DNA of 64,000 bases from Acinetobacter sp. Marseille-Q1618 (GTDB lineage Bacteria; Pseudomonadota; Gammaproteobacteria; Pseudomonadales; Moraxellaceae), in the NCBI RefSeq assembly GCF_902809855.1, contig NZ_CADDWJ010000002.1, positions 496,001-560,000 of the forward strand, in the 5' to 3' direction. Positions 59,024 through 64,000 of this stretch are shown here, one piece after another. The translations under genes were made by a program, and so were the position numbers. Each line of letters opens with the position of its first letter. Within the stretch, counting starts at the first letter, position 1. The notes under the pieces were generated by a model. That model was given only the letters and a program-made list of their open reading frames with translations. It was not told where the DNA came from and did no database searches.

Positions 59024-59049
59024 AAAAAGAGCACCTAAGTGCTCTTTTT
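59024..59049 (-). terminator. Terminator downstream of guaA
   Basis: AAAAAGAGCAC (59024-59034) pairs perfectly with GTGCTCTTTTT (59039-59049) around CTAA. It lies 152 bp after the guaA stop and 41 bp before the mrr start, so mrr needs its own promoter in that short AT-rich gap. Confidence 0.85.
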
Positions 59050-59200
59050 CTATTGAATATTCAGACTATTTACTCAAGGTTTTCAATCATAACCACTACA
59101 ACTATTTATAGAATTTTCATGTATTGAAATCTATAAATGACTTCAAGCATAGCTTTCAGCATAAAATCAGCAAAATGCGGTGTATTTTGAAACCCTGATT

Positions 59201-60784
59201 TTACTCCCACTCAATCGTCGCTGGTGGTTTAGAAGAAACGTCATACACCACACGAGAAACGTCTTTGATCTCATTCATGATACGTGTTGAGATTTTATCA
59301 ACCAACTCATAAGGAAGATGTGCAAAACGTGCAGTCATAAAGTCAACAGTTTCAACCGCACGAAGCGCAATCACCCACGCATAACGACGACCATCACCAA
59401 CTACACCCACAGATTTCACAGGTTGGAACACAGCAAACGCTTGCGCAGTTTTATCATACCAACCACTCGCACGAAGCTCTTGCATAAAGATGTCATCAGC
59501 TAAACGTAAAATGTCAGCATATTCTTTTTTCACTTCACCCAAAATACGCACACCCAAACCAGGACCTGGGAATGGATGACGATAAAGCATTTCATGTGGC
59601 AAGCCTAAAGTCGTCCCTAAACGACGTACTTCATCTTTAAACAAATCACGGATTGGCTCAACCAATTCAAAAGCCAAATCTTCAGGTAAACCACCCACGT
59701 TATGGTGTGATTTAATGACGTGTGCTTTACCATTTTTTGTTGCAGCAGATTCGATCACATCAGGATAAATCGTCCCTTGAGCAAGGAAGTTTACCCCATC
59801 AAGCTTACGGGCTTCTTCAGCAAATACTTCGATGAATTCACGACCGATAATTTTACGCTTTTTCTCTGGATCAACTTCACCAGCAAGTGCAGACAAGAAA
59901 CGATTTTCAGCATCAGCACGAATCACACGGATGCCCATATTTTTGGCAAACATATCCATCACTTGCTGACCTTCGTTCAAACGAAGTAAACCATTGTCAA
60001 CAAATACACAGGTCAATTGATCACCAATCGCTTTATGTAAAAGTGCAGCAACAACAGAAGAATCAACACCACCAGAAAGACCTAAAAGAACTTTTTGATC
60101 ACCGATTTGTTCACGTAATTGCTCTACACGTAAGTCGATAATATTTTCAGAGTTCCATAAATTACGGCAACCACAAATACCATGGACAAAGTTAGACAAT
60201 AACTCTGCACCTTTTGCAGTGTGTGTCACTTCTGGGTGAAATTGCACACCATAGAAACGGCGTTGTTCATCACTTACAGCAGCAAATGGACAACTTGGTG
60301 TACTTGCAGTCACTTGGAAGCCTGCTGGAATCGCAGAAACTTTGTCACCGTGACTCATCCAAACATTTAGTTTATGACTATCACTTCCAAAATCAGCATC
60401 ATTTAAATCGCCAAGCAATTGATCACGAATCAATACATCAACAGCCGCATAACCAAACTCATGCACTGTGCCCGGTTCAACTTTACCACCAAGTTGCTCT
60501 GACATGGTTTGCAATCCATAGCAAATACCCAATACAGGAACACCCAATGTAAATACGCATTCTGGCGCACGTGGACTGCCTTCTTCATGCACACTTTCAG
60601 GACCACCTGATAAGATAATCCCGTTAGGATTAAATGCACGAATGTCTTCTTCAGACATATCAAAAGCATACATTTCAGAATATACACCAGCTTCACGAAC
60701 ACGGCGTGCAATCAACTGGCTATATTGAGAACCGAAATCCAAGATGAGGATACGATCTTCAGTAATTTGGGTATTGGTCGTCAT
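59201..60784 (-). CDS. guaA: GMP synthase (glutamine-hydrolysing)
   Basis: A 527-residue enzyme converting XMP to GMP. The glutamine amidotransferase domain has [15 protein letters not shown], the catalytic Cys in GICYGLQ (about residue 88), and GVQFHPEV. The ATP-pyrophosphatase domain has [12 protein letters not shown]. The C-terminus TIEWE is the standard dimerisation end. ATG 60784 is used; the frame extends to 60823. The 3' end of guaA is a known integration site for genomic islands. Confidence 0.96.
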   Translation of the reverse strand: MTTNTQITEDRILILDFGSQYSQLIARRVREAGVYSEMYAFDMSEEDIRAFNPNGIILSGGPESVHEEGSPRAPECVFTLGVPVLGICYGLQTMSEQLGGKVEPGTVHEFGYAAVDVLIRDQLLGDLNDADFGSDSHKLNVWMSHGDKVSAIPAGFQVTASTPSCPFAAVSDEQRRFYGVQFHPEVTHTAKGAELLSNFVHGICGCRNLWNSENIIDLRVEQLREQIGDQKVLLGLSGGVDSSVVAALLHKAIGDQLTCVFVDNGLLRLNEGQQVMDMFAKNMGIRVIRADAENRFLSALAGEVDPEKKRKIIGREFIEVFAEEARKLDGVNFLAQGTIYPDVIESAATKNGKAHVIKSHHNVGGLPEDLAFELVEPIRDLFKDEVRRLGTTLGLPHEMLYRHPFPGPGLGVRILGEVKKEYADILRLADDIFMQELRASGWYDKTAQAFAVFQPVKSVGVVGDGRRYAWVIALRAVETVDFMTARFAHLPYELVDKISTRIMNEIKDVSRVVYDVSSKPPATIEWE

Positions 60785-60884
60785 GGGTCTACAACTATGC
60801 TGGCAAACGAATATAAGCGCCATATTCTAGCATTTTTAAAAGCTAGACGCATACCATTCTGCTGAGCTAGAGTTGAATAAAAAA

Positions 60885-61223
60885 TTATTTTTCAACATAA
60901 ACAAAAAATTCATTGCCTAAACGATCATAGCGAAATGGCAATGCACGCTCTGCAATCCAACGCTCCAAAAGTCTTTCATATACATGTGCTTTTTTGGTAG
61001 ACGTTGCATGAAATGTCCAATATTGAATTTTATATTTATAAATGATTTTTTCTATCCGTTGACTGATGTGTCTTAAAATTTTTAATGCTGGGAGTTTTAA
61101 ATCTAAATCTTCATAAATCGGATCATCACGAAACAGTACCAGTTCTGGATTTTTACGATAGTTTATATTGAGTTTTGCACGTGCAGGTCGATTTAGATAA
61201 AAGGAAAAACTGTAATGATTAAA
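60885..61223 (-). pseudogene. 5'-truncated gene remnant without a start codon
   Basis: An open frame of 112 codons ends at a TAA at 60885-60887 and has no ATG, GTG or TTG near its front; an in-frame TAA bounds it at 61224-61226. The translation looks like real protein: SFYLNRPARAKLNINYRK near the front, then EKIIYKYKIQYWTFHATSTK, then AHVYERLLERWIAERALPFRYDR and a strand FFVYVEK at the end. The pattern, a helix followed by A-T-S-x-K-x-x-x-Y-x-R-L, recalls phage-type hypothetical proteins that I cannot name. The 5' end has been lost. Confidence 0.5.
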
Positions 61224-61293
61224 TTAAAGAATATAATGTAAGTTATCAATATATAGGTCTTCTTTAATAACCACTCTACCTCCTAGAGCCTGA

Positions 61294-61860
61294 TTAGGAT
61301 AAATTTAATGCCTGTAATATCACTTTGCCTTTGAGCTGCCGTGCCAATCGTGCAAAATTCGTTTGGGGTTCATTGACAACAAGTTGCTGTTCTGCGCAGA
61401 TAAATCCGATCTGAGCATTATCAACACTAAAATGTTTTCCAAAATATGCGCTCAAGTAAGGAGCTACTTGATCTTTCTTCAGTGATTTTTGGATTACGGT
61501 AGATGATTTTAAAACCTGAACATTCACATGAGTATTCATAAGTTCAAAACAACAAGATATTTCTATATGTACATATCGACAAATCTGGACAAGATTTTGT
61601 TTAAACTGTTCAGGTATTACATTTTTGGGTTGTATAACCCAAAACAATAATTGTTGGATACTTGATGATGGAAGAGATAGCGTATTTAAATCCGTCAAAA
61701 CCAATTGTTTAAATGGATAATTTAAAGCAAATAATGCAGCAGCAACATCTATCTTTTGCTGCAAAATAGGCATCATATAAATACTTGCTGTTTCATTTAA
61801 CTCAGCATCTAAAATCCATGCACCTATTAAATTAAAATCATCACCTAATTTTTGACTCAT
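61294..61860 (-). CDS. Hypothetical protein, 188 residues
   Basis: A soluble protein, no signal or membrane segment. It starts SQKLGDDFNLIGAWILDAEL and has a Cys pair in EISCCFEL. ATG 61860 is preferred because GAGTGAG lies upstream; the frame goes to 61872. Codon use is like the neighbours. I do not recognise the family. It precedes the gene remnant on the same strand. Confidence 0.6.
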   Translation of the reverse strand: MSQKLGDDFNLIGAWILDAELNETASIYMMPILQQKIDVAAALFALNYPFKQLVLTDLNTLSLPSSSIQQLLFWVIQPKNVIPEQFKQNLVQICRYVHIEISCCFELMNTHVNVQVLKSSTVIQKSLKKDQVAPYLSAYFGKHFSVDNAQIGFICAEQQLVVNEPQTNFARLARQLKGKVILQALNLS

Positions 61861-62164
61861 TATTTTTCTCACTCAAGCATACATTTAAAGCATGCTGTTT
61901 TATTCAATCTTTTTCTCAATAATTAATTTAGGATATTAGGCATTTACAAACAAGATACGTACATCTTTTAACGACAAATAATGTCGCTTTCTATAAATCC
62001 CCCACTTTTATTTGTATTTTTACATGCTAGGGTTTAATAGAAATTTCAAACTTTTTAATAGGTTTTATCTCCTATTTTTGATGTAAACCTAAATCGGCTT
62101 TTATGCCAAAAAATCTTCAACACTGACCAATAAGCTTTATTCTATTTAAAAAATTTAGGTGCTT
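61861..62164. other. Divergent intergenic region
   Basis: 304 bases with no ORF, between genes transcribed away from each other. It presumably holds both promoters. TTCAAC and TATTCT 16 bp apart (near 62114-62141) are a weak promoter candidate for the gene at 62165. Confidence 0.35.
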
Positions 62165-62827
62165 ATGTATTATCAATATTTTCATGAAATTAAAGATTAT
62201 CATTTTTCAGATCATCAAATTTTAGTGTTTGGGTGCCATGAATTAGGCAAGCATTATTCAGGTTATACACAGACTGCTTTACATCATTTTGGTGCTGTAC
62301 TAGGTCAAGGTGAAGGCCGTCAAGGGCAGTCTTATGGCATTCCAACCATTGCTGAAAATGGTCAAGTTTTAGATCTCAATGCCATTGAAAATTATATTGA
62401 AAACTTCAAAAAATATGCTGTACAACATGCACATTTGCAATTTATGATGACGGAAATTGGTTGTGGTTTTGCAAAATATCATGTTGATCAAATTGCGCCA
62501 CTTTTTCTCAATGCACCAAAAAATATTCATTTTCCGTTCAGTTTTATGCCTTTTTTAGAACAATTACCTATTTTTAGAATTGAAAACATTGAATTGTTAT
62601 GGAAAGCAGATGAATGTTATCTAGAGTTGCCTTTGGATTATGCTGTGGTGGCACGTCTAGCATTTAAACAAACAGATCAATTGATCAATCTACCCAATAT
62701 TTGGGAAAAATATCCTTCAACCTCTCAACAATATTTAAAATTAGATGAGCAACAATTTGTACAGTTACATCACGCCATTGAAAAGTTTAAGCAAGATGAA
62801 GCAACACTATTTGCAGGTTTGATATAA
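62165..62827 (+). CDS. Macro-like protein of the A1S_2505 type, unknown function
   Basis: A 220-residue protein. Residues 14-125 follow a family pattern seen in many bacterial and phage proteins: F-G-x-x-x-x-G-x-H, then HHFGAVLGQGEGRQGQSYGIPT, and TEIGCGFAKYHVDQIAPLF. This recalls the fold of macro domains. The usual FGSNLAGRHGAG loop is changed to FGCHELGKHYSGY, so ligand binding may differ. The last 100 residues are family-unknown. AGGTG precedes ATG 62165. It is followed by an unknown gene on the same strand. Confidence 0.65.
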   Translation: MYYQYFHEIKDYHFSDHQILVFGCHELGKHYSGYTQTALHHFGAVLGQGEGRQGQSYGIPTIAENGQVLDLNAIENYIENFKKYAVQHAHLQFMMTEIGCGFAKYHVDQIAPLFLNAPKNIHFPFSFMPFLEQLPIFRIENIELLWKADECYLELPLDYAVVARLAFKQTDQLINLPNIWEKYPSTSQQYLKLDEQQFVQLHHAIEKFKQDEATLFAGLI

Positions 62828-62901
62828 GTTTTTATTTTTTAAATACAAATAAACTGTGCCTGAGTATTTTGATTTAGCATGAATAATAAGTAGATAGCCT
62901 T

Positions 62902-63306
62902 ATGAAAATTTTTAATAGCATTCCACTTGCGACAGGCGGGACTGAAATTCAACAACACCAAATTAGTCTTGCAACAGACGATGTTCAAACGCTAATTCAA
63001 CGTTTGCTACAAGCACCTAATCCTCATGAAACAATACTGATGGCTGAGCACCCAACTGAAAATCAATTTGTCTTAGAAAATACGGTAAGACATTGGTTTG
63101 GTTATGGTTTATATTATCCTGACGTAGATCAGCTTGATCAAAACCAGTTACATGCTGATTTTCCTAAAATTATTTTACTTAATCCCAATGATCCCATGAT
63201 TGAAACTTTTACAAACATGGGGCATGTGGTTTTTGATTTTGCTGAATATCAACATCAAATCGCGCAGTTACTGAGTTGGGTACCACCGCTTGAGGATGGT
63301 GATTAA
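62902..63306 (+). CDS. Hypothetical protein, 134 residues
   Basis: A soluble acidic protein: FNSIPLATGGTEIQQHQISL at the front and FDFAEYQHQIAQLLSW at the end. No signal, membrane segment or known motif. It starts 74 bp after the macro-like gene on the same strand and may be its partner. I do not recognise the family. Confidence 0.6.
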   Translation: MKIFNSIPLATGGTEIQQHQISLATDDVQTLIQRLLQAPNPHETILMAEHPTENQFVLENTVRHWFGYGLYYPDVDQLDQNQLHADFPKIILLNPNDPMIETFTNMGHVVFDFAEYQHQIAQLLSWVPPLEDGD

Positions 63307-63329
63307 AACTATAAAAAGAACATAAATAG

Positions 63330-63623
63330 ATCTTCCGTTTTATCAAGACTCTAAACCAACATGACTATTCTGTTATTGTAGAGCCTTACCAAATATTAAT
63401 AGCTGAAAGAAAAATAAGAGTTGCTGATCTGATTCGAAGGACAAGCATTAATAAAATGACTTTGCGTAAGCTATACAACGGTGACTTAACTCGCATCGAC
63501 TTAGAAACGATTGACCGTATTTGTGAATATTTAGACATTCAAGTAGGTGATTTATTTGTTTTTGAAAAAAATTTTACTAATCAAATAAATAAAGAGTATC
63601 TTGGTCACCGATGGTCACTTTGA
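63330..63623 (+). pseudogene. XRE-type (HTH_26-like) regulator ORF without a start codon
   Basis: The frame from 63330 to the TGA at 63621-63623 encodes a clear Cro/CI-type helix-turn-helix: VEPYQILIAERKIRVADLIRRT, then SINKMTLRKLYNG as recognition helix, then IDLETIDRICEYLDIQVGDLF. No ATG, GTG or TTG lies in frame ahead of it. An ATG at 63361 is two bases out of frame, so one lost base after ATGAC would explain the defect; an ATT start at 63375 is a second reading. The last codons run into the TGGTCAC boxes. Confidence 0.55.
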
Positions 63624-63948
63624 AATCGTGATTGGTCACAAAAGCAGACATTAAATTTGAACGATCGTTAAAATTTATCTATAAAATTTGAATTGCTTTA
63701 TTTAGAACCTAGATGAATATCTCAAAATGAGCTTTTTTAGGGAAAAATTTTGGTCACCGATGGTCACTTTAGAAAAGTGATTAGTCACAAATTCTAAAAA
63801 TAAGTTAAAACTGGGAATATAATTCTATTTTATAGACCCAGTTTTTTAGCTTTAGATGATCTAAAAAGTACAAGTGATTGAGTGAAATTTGAGATCATTT
63901 AAAGTACTTTATACAGAGCATGGTAAACAATGGTCACATTTTGGTCAC
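63602..63948. repeat. Array of helically phased TGGTCAC boxes
   Basis: Seven exact TGGTCAC copies lie at 63602, 63612, 63633, 63751, 63761, 63931 and 63942, and a TAGTCAC at 63782. The first two clusters have the same 10- and 21-bp steps, as near-identical 38-bp units 149 bp apart; the third has an 11-bp step. GTGATTGGTCAC at 63628-63639 adds an inverted half site. The phasing means all boxes face one side of the helix, as for a regulator or an initiator protein. Confidence 0.75.
63807..63847 (+). terminator. Terminator within the repeat region
   Basis: AAAACTGGG (63807-63815) pairs perfectly with CCCAGTTTT (63837-63845), followed by further Ts. It ends a plus-strand transcript from the XRE-type ORF or from the spacer between box clusters. 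No ORF over 60 codons lies in 63624-64000. Confidence 0.65.
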
Positions 63949-64000
63949 CGAACATAGGGACGGCTAATAAAATTTATAATTAGGCTCTAGTAAACAATTT

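Noticed and set aside
59180..59215. An att core of a guaA island
   Set aside because: The guaA end sequence (ACTCCCACTCAAT on the plus strand) was not found again near mrr or downstream, so no island border can be drawn.

Overview
The window is AT-rich chromosomal DNA of a gammaproteobacterium, almost certainly Acinetobacter. The evidence is the base composition, an Omp33-36-type porin, the yjcH-actP pair divergent from an SSS-domain hybrid kinase, RF2 with its programmed frameshift, and a division/cell-wall block (ftsZ-ftsA-ftsQ-ddl-murC-murG) next to lpxC and dciA. Most genes are single-copy housekeeping genes. Accessory DNA is thin: one IS3-family element, an mrr restriction gene at the 3' end of guaA, several decayed genes, and a repeat-bearing right edge.

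Layout. 1-1.2 kb: end of dprA, then tsaC. 1.2-6.4 kb: a candidate small RNA, a DMT transporter, a divergent TetR/MFS pair with an AraC regulator, and a lipoprotein. 6.4-9.3 kb: a BetT-type choline transporter and a channel-like protein with an abnormal pore filter. 9.4-10.7 kb: the IS3-family element, its transposase frameshifted. 10.8-16.5 kb: acetate module (actP, yjcH, CrbS/MxtR-like kinase). 16.9-22.9 kb: stress and general metabolism genes, pyrE, xth. 22.9-23.2 kb: a 34-bp perfect palindrome and a candidate CsrA-sequestering RNA. 23.4-29.7 kb: ArsC/Spx-like protein, WGR plus propeller protein, DUF2147, a broken esterase, a diguanylate cyclase, and an ArsR-ene reductase operon. 29.8-38.2 kb: prfB, porin, recJ, pdxH, glmM, guaB. 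38.3-40.6 kb: two ODP-like metallo-beta-lactamase-fold paralogues flanking a YkgJ-type cysteine-cluster protein. 40.9-41.7 kb: a GDT1/UPF0016 Mn exporter under a yybP-ykoY riboswitch with a likely leader ORF. 41.8-46.6 kb: aceE-aceF. 46.8-57.6 kb: M23 peptidase, dciA, lpxC, dcw genes, gshB. 57.7-64 kb: DUF3565, mrr, guaA, a start-less gene remnant, hypothetical genes, a start-less XRE-type ORF, and an array of helically phased TGGTCAC boxes.

The least explained signals are, in order: the GGA-rich structured RNA at about 23.04-23.21 kb, the phased TGGTCAC array at 63.60-63.95 kb, the three-hairpin RNA candidate at 1.30-1.42 kb, and the two-layer leader of the Mn exporter. All functional calls come from reading motifs; no database search was run.
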